The translations under genes were made by a program, and so were the position numbers. A stretch of 25,182 nucleotides of DNA. It comes from an uncultured Mycoplasmataceae bacterium (lineage in GTDB: Bacteria > Bacillota_I > Bacilli_A > Mycoplasmatales > Mycoplasmoidaceae). Position 1 is the stretch's first letter; every line of letters starts with the position of its first letter. The DNA lies in the NCBI GenBank assembly GCA_900544585.1, contig UQVX01000003.1:1-25182 (forward strand), given 5' to 3'. The notes beneath the pieces are model-generated. The model did not search any database, was not told the origin of the DNA, and saw nothing but the letters and a program-made list of their open reading frames with translations. Shown here piece by piece: positions 1 through 8,437 of the stretch.

Positions 1-36
1 CGTTTCAGTTGATTTTAGTTATATTAAATATATTTT

Positions 37-609
37 CTATAATTTGTAAACTGGTAAGAATTCATCTCCTATTTTAAAATTATTATCGACTTCAATAACA
101 CCTAGCTTATTGGAAGGTAAATTTAATTCTTTATAACTACATAGCATACCATCAGACTGAAATCCCATCACTTGCCCAGAAGTAATGTATTTGCCATTAG
201 GCAAAATTGTATCTACTTTAGCTAGAACAGTTTTTAAACCTTTTTTAACGTTGCTTGCACCACAAATGATATTGTATTTACTTTTGCCATCGCTAATAAT
301 GCACTTATGTAAGTGGGTTTTAGGGATAGGCTCACAATCACAAACTTCTACAATTACAAAATGCCTTGTTATGTCACTATTGAAATCAATGTTTGTTAGT
401 GATTTTATTCAATTTAATAAATCGTTTTGCGGTCAAATAATTCCAGTTGTTAGATTGAATGTATTTTCAAAGTTAAATATATTTATTCCAACTAATTTAT
501 CATCATTAAACAACAATGTGTAATTATAAAAGTTTTCAGTTTTAGTAATTGGCAAATTACTAAAATTTATCATTAGTGTATTATTATTTTTTGTATAAAA
601 AATCTGCAT
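37..609 (-). CDS. ytpR: YtpR family tRNA-binding domain protein
   Basis: A 190-aa protein read through several TGA(Trp) codons. Residues about 1-80 form a small N-terminal domain like that preceding the tRNA-binding fold in Bacillus YtpR. Residues about 82-190 match the EMAPII/Arc1p-like OB fold, with the hallmarks NIICGASNVKKG (113-124) and SDGMLCSYKEL (152-162), the same fold as the N-terminus of the PheRS beta chain. Length is close to Bacillus YtpR (about 200 aa). No synthetase domain follows, since the frame stops with TAG at 37-39, so this is the stand-alone protein and not pheT. The exact role of YtpR is unsettled; binding of tRNA or another structured RNA is inferred from the fold. 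The start is the first ATG after the divergent intergenic region, and no strong Shine-Dalgarno sequence is visible. It is transcribed away from the DegV gene that starts at 667. Confidence 0.85.
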
Positions 610-666
610 TGTTATGATCCATATATTTTTTAATTATTATAAATCCATTAAATATAATAATAGATT
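610..666. promoter_or_regulatory. Divergent ytpR/degV promoter region
   Basis: This 57-bp AT-rich gap separates two divergent genes. On the plus strand a perfect TATAAT lies at 653-658, only 8 bases before the degV ATG, so initiation there would give a nearly leaderless mRNA; no Shine-Dalgarno sequence is visible. On the minus strand, ATTATA near 635-640 reads as TATAAT for ytpR. No convincing -35 boxes are seen, so both calls are tentative. Confidence 0.4.
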
Positions 667-1530
667 ATGAAAGTAGCATATTTATTGGATTCAGGTTCAA
701 ATTATCAACTTAAAGATGTTAATGATTGTTTCATTGTGCCAATGGTAATAAATGTAAAAACTAATGGTTCGCAAAATTCGTATTTTGATAATGTTGACAT
801 TACTCGTAATGAATTAGAAAGTATTATTAATAGTGATAGTCAAATCTCTACAAGCCAACCTATAATTGGGCAATTAATATCAACAATTGAAGAAATTTAT
901 TGCTCATATGACATGATTATTGCTATTCCATTTGCACAACACTTATCATCGACATATAATTGCGTTCTCAATTTACAACGTGAATATGGAGATAAAAAGT
1001 TTCTAATTGCTGATATTAATGCAATGGGTATTACTGGTAATTGGTTTATTGAAGATATAAAAAAGTATTTATTGCACCATAAAATAATTAATCAAAGTGA
1101 ATTGAATGATTTGGCTAGTATTTTTAGAAATCGGGTGTGTGGTGCAGTTGTTGTAGCTGATACAAAGAGATTAATTGCTGGTGGGCGATTAAAAGGTTTG
1201 AAGGGTTTAGTTGCAAAAACATTTAAATTAAAATTAATAATTAAATTTAAGCAAAGTTTAACATTCGAAGATAAAGCTTTAAACATTAAAGATGCAATCA
1301 ATAAAACACTAAAAATTATTGATGATGATTGTCAATTTAAAGCTAAAGGCATTAAGAATTGTTCACTTTTGTTAAATTTAAGTAATCAAGATGACAATGA
1401 AATGATCTATTCATATTGTATTGAGCAGTTAAATACAAAAACCCCAATAACAAAATCCTTATTACCAGGGTGTGTAATTTCACATACAGGTTGTGATACA
1501 GTTTCTATTTTAATTGAAGCTAATGAATAA
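667..1530 (+). CDS. DegV family fatty-acid-binding protein (FakB-like), copy 1
   Basis: A 287-aa DegV-family protein, near the usual 280-290. Members (FakB) hold a fatty acid for phosphorylation by the FakA kinase, feeding exogenous fatty acids into phospholipid synthesis, which suits a scavenging mollicute. Visible family features: the N-terminal strand followed by DSGSNY (8-13), the ISTSQP segment that contacts the carboxylate, the GGRLKGLKGL turn near 175, and a C-terminal SHTGCDTVSI stretch that retains the family histidine. No FakA gene is seen in this window. No in-frame TGA is needed. A second, more divergent DegV gene lies at 6522-7412. The 3' end runs convergently into mgtE with an 11-bp overlap. 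Family assignment is firm; the lipid ligand is inferred. Confidence 0.88.
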   Translation: MKVAYLLDSGSNYQLKDVNDCFIVPMVINVKTNGSQNSYFDNVDITRNELESIINSDSQISTSQPIIGQLISTIEEIYCSYDMIIAIPFAQHLSSTYNCVLNLQREYGDKKFLIADINAMGITGNWFIEDIKKYLLHHKIINQSELNDLASIFRNRVCGAVVVADTKRLIAGGRLKGLKGLVAKTFKLKLIIKFKQSLTFEDKALNIKDAINKTLKIIDDDCQFKAKGIKNCSLLLNLSNQDDNEMIYSYCIEQLNTKTPITKSLLPGCVISHTGCDTVSILIEANE

Positions 1531-2971
1531 CAATTTGTAAAATACCAATGCCAATGCCAAATAATAATGATGTGCTTGTTAAGTCTAGTGATGTAGCAAT
1601 TAATGGACCACATAAAATGGTAGGATCTAATTTTAGCTTGGTTGCTAGCATTGGTAATGTTGAACCAAATAACTTAGATAAGAAGACTGCAAATCATAAA
1701 GCGATTGACGAACCTAATGCAATATATATCGCATAATTATAATTAATAACTGTATGACTTTCATTATTCATTCTAAAAGCTGGTATTGCAAAATAAATTG
1801 CTAATCTTGCAATATTTACTATTGCTAATAGCATTCCTAATAAAACACCAATTTTAAATTCTTTGAAAATCGCCTTTCGGTATTCTTTTGGTGTAACATC
1901 GCCAATTGCCATTGCTCTAACAGTTGTGGCAAAAGCTTGAGAACCAGTATTACCAGATGTTCCAGTAATTACAGGAATAATTGGTACTAATAGCGCTGAT
2001 GATAAACCAGCTGTTAATTCAGCTCCTAATGTTTCAAATAAACTGATAACAATTGATGTTAAGGTAGCACTTATCATTAAAATAAGAATTCATAGAAATC
2101 TAGATTTAACAATTTTTCAAATTGTAGATTTCATGTATGATTCATCAGTTTTTTGAATTCCATACATGTTATAGATATCTTCGGTTACTTCTTCTTCAAT
2201 AGCAGGTAAGATATCATTGTCATTGATTACACCAATAAGATGATTGTCATTATCTAAAACAGCAATGTTTTCATAATGATAATTAGTAAATAAATTAATA
2301 ACTGTTTCAATATCATCATTAGATTTAACACTTAAAAATGATTCTGTCATGATACTACTAATCTTTGTTTTGTAATTTTCACAAAAAAATAAATCTTGTA
2401 AGTGAACTTGCCCAACTAGTAATTTATTTTTACTTGTTACAAAAATAACCAAATTCTCTTCAAATTTTTTAAAATTTTGCTTGACAATCTCCAAACATTT
2501 ATTAATCGTCCATTCATTATTAAAACTAATAAACTCGGGGTTCATGAATGAACCAGCTTCGTCATGCTCAAATTTATCAATTTGTTTTAATAATTCTCTT
2601 TGTTGAACAGATAAATTCAAAAAGATTTTTTTGAAATGTTTTTTATTGTCTCTATCTGCAATATCCAAGATTTCATCAGGATACATTTCAGAAAAAATAA
2701 TTTTAATTTGATTATTAGATGCAATATCTAAAATTTCATCTTGTAATTCATCTGGCAAATATCGATAAATTGTACTTGTTTTATTTTTGTTAATTGCCAT
2801 TAATAAGAATAAAACAACTGCAGGATCATCGACTTTGATTAGACTTTGCGTAATTAAATCAAATTTTGTTCTTTTAAATAATTTTCTTAAATTAACAACA
2901 TCTTTATCTTCAAAATATTTTTGAATTAGTGTTGAAACTAATTCAACCTTAGTAATTTTTTGTTTTTTCAT
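1520..2971 (-). CDS. mgtE: MgtE family magnesium transporter
   Basis: A 483-aa inner-membrane Mg2+ channel/transporter, read through TGA(Trp) codons. In order: an alpha-helical MgtE N domain (about 1-130), a pair of CBS domains (about 140-255, with MNPEFISFNNEW and MTESFLSVKSNDD), a plug helix, and about five membrane helices. The pore-region signatures are present: PVITGTSGNTGSQA near 320, and GPLIATSLDLT near the C-terminus with the Asp that lines the Mg2+ site in this family. In MgtE the N and CBS domains sense cytosolic Mg2+ and close the channel, so regulation is likely post-translational. The ATG at 2971 is preceded by AGGAT. The gene follows the 617-aa GGDEF-EAL-like gene by 59 bp on the same strand and may be cotranscribed with it. 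The TAG stop lies inside the end of degV. Confidence 0.92.
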
Positions 2972-3030
2972 TACATTGGATTCATCCTGAAAACTAAGTT
3001 AATTGCATTGTCAAAATGCTATTTTATAGT

Positions 3031-4884
3031 TTAATCAATAATAAGTGATTTTATATTTAATTTTTTTAAAACATTATCAATAGACAACAAATCACTATTG
3101 TTCATAGATTTGTGACTAATGAAATTAATAAAATCAGGTTTGAAATCAGTAATTAAAACAATATTATTTTCATTAACATTAGTAAAAAATGTCTTAATTC
3201 CTAAGTTTTTTAGATTAATTAAATTTTTATTATCAATTCAAAGATTTTGATTTTCACTTAAATCAAATTTCAAAATTATATTTTCAGGTTCTAAATTTAA
3301 TACTTGTAATTTGTTTCTAAAATCACCTAAACTAAATTGGTTACTAATTACAAAATTTAATGGATAATCAATAATGATACAAGACTTTTTATATTGTCTG
3401 ATATTTACAAATTGTTTTAGTGTTTGCATTCCAATTATTCTCAAAGTGCTATTGTAAATATTTTTGTTTAAAGCGTAGGTCTTGATTTCATCAATATTAA
3501 ATAGCATTTTATTCACACAACATATAGATGGTGTATAAACTTTCAAATCATTGATAGTAATTTTTTTGTTATTCAATGATATTTGGAAATCTTTTGACAA
3601 AAATTCATTATTAATAGTTGGTTTATAAACTATTGGATCATCCAATTTTATTTCGCCAGGATTGTATACATCTAATACAATCCCTCTTTTAATTGAAGAA
3701 CTTTTTTGCTTAGTTACTGTACATAAATCAAGTAATTGGTCCAAATCATATGAATGTATTCCATATAATGATGCATATCCACCTGCATAAATTTGTTCAA
3801 TTTTATTTTTATATGAAATGTTTTTAGGTAGATTAATCATTTTGTTTTGAATTGGCCTAACAGCATCATTAGAAGCACGAATTTGTTTATTATTCCCATC
3901 ATAAATTGCTTTAAGATCACCGTTAAATTCTTGCAAATTAATGAAACAACCATACTCATTAGATTTAGTCATAAAAAATACTGGTTGCATACTATTTAGT
4001 GCACTAACCAAATCATCAAGAACAAGATTCTTAATGTACTTAGTTACACTATTACCTCATAAATGAGGTAGACGATTGAAATTAATTAAATCAAAAATAA
4101 TTATGATTCCAAAGTTAATATTATTATTTTTGATGTAACTATGGAGATAGTTGTTAACATTGTTTGAATTAATAAAATATTTATTTTCGTACAATTTACT
4201 ATTATCAATAGATTTAATTTTGTTTGTGAATTGATAAATTCATAGCATACATTGATAAATAATTAAATAAACGACTCAAACAAATGTTGTTTGAATAAAC
4301 ATTCTCAACATGTAATTGGATTGTGATAAAAAAAATATGACATCTAATAGGTAGACTAATGTAAATTCAATTGTCGAAATAATTGCAATAAAACTGAAAA
4401 TTAAATTCTTTTTATATGTTCTACTAATTACAATTCCAATGTTAAAAAAAAGTAAAATACAAATTTGATAAATGGTTCAAATTAAAAAATCACTATCATT
4501 GATACTAATTATTGCATAATCTACCACAATAGCAATTGATAAAATGACTGAAATAATTACAGACATTCAACCACTTAAAATTAGACCAATACTGCAAAGA
4601 ATTGGTAAATAAAATAAACTAATAATGACTAGATTGCCACTATCTTTAAATAAATTTATTTGTGGCAACACCATCAAGAAGATACAAAATGTGGCAATAA
4701 GAAAAATTTGGAGAAATTTGATAATTACATTCTTAGCAATGAATGTTTTATAGTTAATTTTGATATTTCTTCATTTTTGAATTGTTCTACTATTTAAAAA
4801 AATATTAATTGCTACTGTAACACCAAATGTTAAAAAAGTAGCAACAAATAAAATTATCAAAAGCAGTACAAAGTTTAGATTCAT
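3031..4884 (-). CDS. Membrane protein with degenerate GGDEF and EAL-like domains
   Basis: A 617-aa protein read through many TGA(Trp) codons. Residues 1-220 hold six to seven hydrophobic segments (about 3-27, 52-73, 84-105, 108-128, 133-153, 160-185, 195-215), like a membrane sensor module. Residues about 257-390 resemble GGDEF: the strand IIIIFDLINFNRLPHLWGN (260-278) aligns with the DxDNFKxxNDxYGH signature, and the GGDEF loop is replaced by SNEYG (308-312). Residues about 415-617 resemble EAL: a strand-helix segment IDYPLN, then LEPENIILKFDLSEN (the VNLS and LELTES regions), then LKNLGIKTFFTNVNEN, where an active enzyme has LGVxIALDDFGTG. The catalytic GGDEE/F, EAL and DDFG residues are not recognisable, so c-di-GMP synthesis or hydrolysis is unlikely. 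The open frame is intact. Function is unknown; structural, nucleotide-binding or signalling use is inference. It lies just upstream of mgtE. Confidence 0.65.
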
Positions 4885-4961
4885 TAAATATAAGTTTTAT
4901 CTTGTTATAAGATATTATATGTTTTAGCAAATTAATTTTTTTCACAAAAGGAATCAAGATT
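4885..4961. promoter_or_regulatory. Divergent promoter region between GGDEF-EAL-like gene and amt
   Basis: A 77-bp AT-rich gap between divergent starts. ATTATA at 4914-4919 is TATAAT on the minus strand, about 30 bases before the ATG at 4884. A plus-strand -10 for amt is less clear (TATAAG or TATATG alternatives around 4906-4921). amt has a good ribosome-binding site, AAAGGA at about 4946-4951. Confidence 0.4.
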
Positions 4962-6482
4962 ATGCAGAATATGCATGAAATTGGTAGTCAAGTATTGCTA
5001 TATGGAGCAAATGCAAGTGTAGGAACAAGCATTAATATTACTGGGACGGTTATTTTATTAATTGCAACAGCATTAGTACTTTTTATGGTACCTGGACTAG
5101 CCATTTTTTATGGTGGTTTGGTGAGACGTAAAAATGTTTCCACAATTATTGCACAATCATTTATATCAATGACAATAGTTACATTGATTTGAATTTTTGG
5201 TGGATTTAGTTTAGCATTTGGTTCATCAGCAGGGGGTTTCATTGGGAATCCAGCTGACTACTTCTTATTTAGAAACATTTTATTTGGTAATGGATGAAAA
5301 TATTCATCATTAGTAGTTAATATTACATTGGCAAATGGGGTGCCATTTATTGCATTCTTTCTATTTCAATTAGCATTTGCTATTATTACCCCAGCATTGG
5401 TGACAGGCGCTTTTGCTGATCGTTTAAATTACCATGGCTACATTTTGTTTACAATTCTATTCACAATTTTTATTTATATTCCAGTTTGTCATTGAATATG
5501 AGGTGGTGGATGATTGTCAACAAATGGTGCAATTGATTGAGCTGGTGGAGTTGTGATTCATGCAACATGTGGAATGGCAGCAATTTGTTCTGTTTTTGTT
5601 CTAAAAAGAAGAGAAATTTTAGGAAATGAACAAACAGTGCCACATTCGCTACCATTGGTAACTATTGGTGCTGCAATTCTATTATTTGGTTGATTTGGTT
5701 TTAATACAGGTGGGGCAACATATGCACCATCTAATTTAACTGCTGAAGCAATAAAAAATCACATAACTGCAGGTACATTATCAACGATTTTGCCTCAAAA
5801 TGAATTGTTATTTACTGGTCTAACAGCCTTTGCCAATTCATTTTTAGCAATGACGTGTGCAATTGCAGCTTGAACAATAATGGATATTATTTTGAAGAGA
5901 CACACTTCATTAACTAGTATTTTAACTGCTGCTATTGCAGGCCTTGCTACAATTACACCAGCAGCCGGATTTGTGCCAATCTGAGCATCACTAGCAATTG
6001 GTTTTATAGGTGGTTTAATGTGTTATACAATGTGTAAACTAAATCACAAAGCACACTTTGATGATGCTTTAGAAGTGTGACCTGTCCATGGTGTCGGTGG
6101 TGTAACAGGTGCAATTTTAGTTGCTGCCTTTGCATCAAGTAATGTCAATCCAGTTTTATTAACTGCTAGCCAACATATCACTGCTAATGTTATGGGCTCA
6201 GCATTGCTATTAGGATGACAATTAGCAATGATCATTGTTGTTTGTGTTTGGACAGCCGTTTTCTCAGTTGGAATCTTCTACTTGATTGTTTACTTTAAAG
6301 GTAAAGTAAGCAATGAACAACAGATTGAAGGCCTAGATCACGTTCTATTTGATGAAGATGCATACTCTAAAGGAGTGGTTAAGCAAGAAGTTGTAGCCAG
6401 TCCTGCAGTATTGCAAGATATTGCACCCCAAAAGAAAAATAAGAAATCTAAACCTTCAAAAGTTAAAAATAGCACTAAATAA
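4962..6482 (+). CDS. amt: Amt family ammonium transporter
   Basis: A 506-aa polytopic membrane protein of the Amt/MEP/Rh family that conducts NH4+/NH3, read through many TGA(Trp) codons. Signatures are intact: GLAIFYGGLVRRKN in the first helices, the family motif DWAGGVVIHATCG with pore His200, FGWFGFNTGG, and DDALEVWPVHGVGGVTGA with the second pore histidine, His376. Both twin histidines are retained, so an active channel is expected. The cytoplasmic tail keeps an IEGLDHVLFDEDAY-like version of the regulatory C-terminal motif, then adds a lysine-rich extension of about 40 residues. No GlnK/PII gene is visible nearby. The RBS AAAGGA is well placed. The channel may import ammonium or, in a urea- or arginine-degrading cell, export it; direction cannot be read from sequence. 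A strong hairpin terminator follows. Confidence 0.93.
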
Positions 6483-6487
6483 AAAAT

Positions 6488-6514
6488 AAAAAACCATCAA
6501 TTAGATGGTTTTTT
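6488..6514. terminator. Bidirectional terminator between amt and second degV
   Basis: A perfect 11-bp stem (6488-6498 with 6504-6514, core ACCATC/GATGGT) and a 5-nt loop, with A/T runs on both sides. It sits between two converging genes and should terminate both. Confidence 0.88.
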
Positions 6515-6521
6515 ATTTACA

Positions 6522-7412
6522 CTATTTAACTTTTTGTTTATTTGCTATAACATGTACCCCGATTGCACCACGGCCAACTATGTTAATAAAAATATTAGGT
6601 GCTTGTCTGATTTCAACATCTTTCTTGTCAATCCCAAATGTTTTAGATAAGTCAGTTACAACTTCTTGTAAATATTCAGAACTATTATCAGCAGTTAAAA
6701 TAGTAATTTTTTTGATATTTTTATTGATAAATTCCCCGCCATAAATCTTAATAATTGCTTTAATAATTTTGTTTATTACTTCTGAAAAATTTTTAATAAT
6801 TGTTTCTAAATGATTTTCACCTTCAACTCTTAGAATTGGTTTGATTTTTGCCAACTTAAAAAGTTTAGCTGCTATTTTTGGCACTCTACCACTATCAACT
6901 AATCCTTTTAAAACTTTACAAGCAAAATAACAAATGGTGAATTTATGATAATTTTCTGCATAATCAACCAAATCACTAATTGTGTAAATTCCTTCATTAA
7001 TCATTTGTCTTAATTCAATTGCTAAGCATTCAATTGCATATCCATATTCTAGTGTATTAACAACAAATAGTTTATTTACATATTGTTCTTGTAATGATAA
7101 TGCTTTAAGGTGATCATATTGTGAAGATCATCTTTGACTAATAGGTAATGCAATGATTGCATCATATTTGTTAAGTTTATCATTAATAACTTCTTCTAAA
7201 ATACCTTGAGGAGTACAACTTGTAGAAAAAGTGTAATCTTCATCACCCATTTCTAAAAATTGGTTGCCACTCATTTTTAGTGATTCATAGATGTATGTTG
7301 AACCATCACTTCTATAAATAGATAATGGTAAAATCTCTATTTCATATTTCTTTGCTTGTTCAAGATTTATTGTTGATGATGAGTCAACTAAAATAAGGAT
7401 TTTTTTATTCAT
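6522..7412 (-). CDS. DegV family fatty-acid-binding protein (FakB-like), copy 2
   Basis: A 296-aa DegV-family protein with at least one TGA(Trp) codon, at 7125-7127. Family marks: VDSSSTI at the N-terminus, FSTSCTPQG (the STSxPTP-like ligand segment), SGRVPKIAAKLFKLAKIKPIL (the GGR...L.IKP block) and a C-terminal IVGRGAIGVHVIAN. Compared with copy 1, the usual His-Thr-Gly near the C-terminus is replaced by Val-Gly-Arg, so ligand specificity may differ. The pair could serve different fatty acids, as FakB1 and FakB2 do; this is inference. The start ATG is preceded by TATACT and has no Shine-Dalgarno sequence, so a short-leader mRNA is possible. It is convergent with amt and divergent from the thiol peroxidase gene. 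Confidence 0.87.
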
Positions 7413-7482
7413 GATGTTAGTATATTTTAGTTTAAAATTATTTTTAATTCTAACCTAAAATAATGTTATGAAAGGAAATAAA

Positions 7483-7974
7483 ATGGCTAATTTTGCTGCT
7501 AAAAATTTTACTCTAATTGGTAATAAATTATCTGAAGGAATGAGTGCTCCAGATTTTAAGTTGGTAGATATTAATTCAGAAATTAAAACTTTAAAAGATT
7601 ATGAAGGAAAAATTAAAGTAATTTCATGTATTCCTTCAATTGACACTGGTGTATGTGATGCCCAAACAAGAACGTTCGCTAATAAATATGGTAACAATAA
7701 TGATGTTGTCGTATTAAATGTTAGTGTGGATTTACCATTTGCATTCAGTAGATGGTGTGAAGCTAACAATACTAATGTTATTGGTTTAAGTGATTATAGA
7801 ACTAACCAATTTGGAAAAGATTATGGTATTCTAATGGATCCATACATGACTTTATATCGTTCAGTTTTTGTTTTAGATAAAAATAACAAGATTGCCCTAG
7901 CACTATACAATAAAGAAGTTGGTGAGCCAGTTGATTTTGCAAAAGTAGAAGAAACTGTTAATTCTCTTCTATAG
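7483..7974 (+). CDS. tpx: Thiol peroxidase (Tpx, peroxiredoxin family)
   Basis: A 163-aa atypical 2-Cys peroxiredoxin that reduces peroxides using thioredoxin. The motif PSIDTGVCDAQTRTF carries the peroxidatic Cys58, and DLPFAFSRWCEAN carries the resolving Cys92, the Tpx-subfamily arrangement. LSDYRTNQFGKDYGI and the RSVFVLDKNNKI strand are also typical. An upstream ATG at 7468 is in frame, but the AAAGGA ribosome-binding site lies between the two ATGs, so 7483 is the better start. A TAAAAT hexamer at 7456-7461 is a weak candidate -10. It is a single gene with its own terminator, placed ahead of the tRNA cluster. In a catalase-free mollicute this would be a main peroxide defence; that role is inference. 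Confidence 0.93.
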   Translation: MANFAAKNFTLIGNKLSEGMSAPDFKLVDINSEIKTLKDYEGKIKVISCIPSIDTGVCDAQTRTFANKYGNNNDVVVLNVSVDLPFAFSRWCEANNTNVIGLSDYRTNQFGKDYGILMDPYMTLYRSVFVLDKNNKIALALYNKEVGEPVDFAKVEETVNSLL

Positions 7975-7996
7975 TTTAATAAGAACAAATAATTTT

Positions 7997-8028
7997 AAAA
8001 ATAGGAGTTTGAACTCCTATTTTTTGTT
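7997..8028 (+). terminator. Terminator downstream of tpx
   Basis: A 12-bp stem (AAAAATAGGAGT at 7997-8008 with its complement at 8013-8024) with a short loop, followed by T residues. Confidence 0.88.
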
Positions 8029-8054
8029 ATTTATAAATAAAGTAAGTTAATTTT

Positions 8055-8063
8055 TGCTATAAT
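8055..8063 (+). promoter_or_regulatory. Extended -10 promoter of tRNA cluster
   Basis: TGCTATAAT: a perfect TATAAT (8058-8063) with an upstream TG, placed 19 bases before the first tRNA nucleotide, as expected for a stable-RNA promoter. No clear -35 box is seen. Confidence 0.75.
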
Positions 8064-8082
8064 ACATTTTGTGTTTTTGATT

Positions 8083-8157
8083 GGCCACATAGCTCAGCGG
8101 TAGAGCAACCGGCTGTTAACCGGTTGGTCGTAAGTTCGATCCTTACTGTGGCCGCCA
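8083..8157 (+). tRNA. trnN: tRNA-Asn (GTT)
   Basis: Acceptor GGCCACA pairs with TGTGGCC. The anticodon loop CTGTTAA gives GTT, the T-loop is TTCGATC, and CCA is encoded. First gene of the cluster; the next tRNA begins 3 bases later. Confidence 0.96.
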
Positions 8158-8160
8158 CAT

Positions 8161-8237
8161 GGCTCGTTGGTGAAGTGACTGAACACACACGCCTTTCACG
8201 CGTGCATTCACGGGTTTGAATCCCGTACGAGTCACCA
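8161..8237 (+). tRNA. trnE: tRNA-Glu (TTC) with altered D/T-loop contact
   Basis: Acceptor GGCTCGT pairs with ACGAGTC (one G-T wobble). The anticodon loop CTTTCAC gives TTC, and CCA is encoded. The D-stem has 3 bp (GTG/CAC) with an 11-nt loop, and the variable loop is 5 nt. The T-loop is TTTGAAT instead of TTCGAAT, and the D-loop has GA where the invariant GG (18-19) normally stands. Confidence 0.95.
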
Positions 8238-8249
8238 TCTTAGAAATTT

Positions 8250-8270
8250 TGTCAATGTTTTTCATTGACA
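8250..8270 (+). other. Hairpin between tRNA-Glu and tRNA-Val
   Basis: A perfect 8-bp stem (TGTCAATG 8250-8257, CATTGACA 8263-8270) around a T5 loop, ending one base before tRNA-Val. No T-run follows on the RNA, so it is more likely a processing or structural element than a terminator. Confidence 0.55.
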
Positions 8271-8271
8271 T

Positions 8272-8347
8272 GGAGTGTTAGCTCAGCTGGGAGAGCATCT
8301 GCCTTACAAGCAGAGGGTCGGGGGTTCGAACCCCTCACACTCCACCA
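8272..8347 (+). tRNA. trnV: tRNA-Val (TAC)
   Basis: Acceptor GGAGTGT pairs with ACACTCC. The anticodon loop CTTACAA gives TAC, the T-loop is TTCGAAC, and CCA is encoded. Confidence 0.96.
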
Positions 8348-8350
8348 TTT

Positions 8351-8426
<76 letters not shown>

Positions 8427-8437
8427 TTTTAAAGTTT

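Noticed and set aside
1..36. Feature at the left edge
   Set aside because: Too short and AT-rich to support a gene or terminator call.
185..523. 112-codon plus-strand frame
   Set aside because: It lies opposite the ytpR frame, which has clear family motifs; the plus-strand translation shows no domain.
1694..2077. Separate short membrane protein (C-terminal part of mgtE)
   Set aside because: It joins the upstream 284-residue part in the same frame through a TGA(Trp) codon, making one normal-length MgtE.
2972..3030. Terminator or small gene between the GGDEF-EAL-like gene and mgtE
   Set aside because: No stable hairpin with a T-run and no plausible frame; only the mgtE ribosome-binding site is visible.
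6505..6744. Plus-strand frame opposite the second DegV gene
   Set aside because: It begins inside the bidirectional terminator and is the antisense of a recognised protein.
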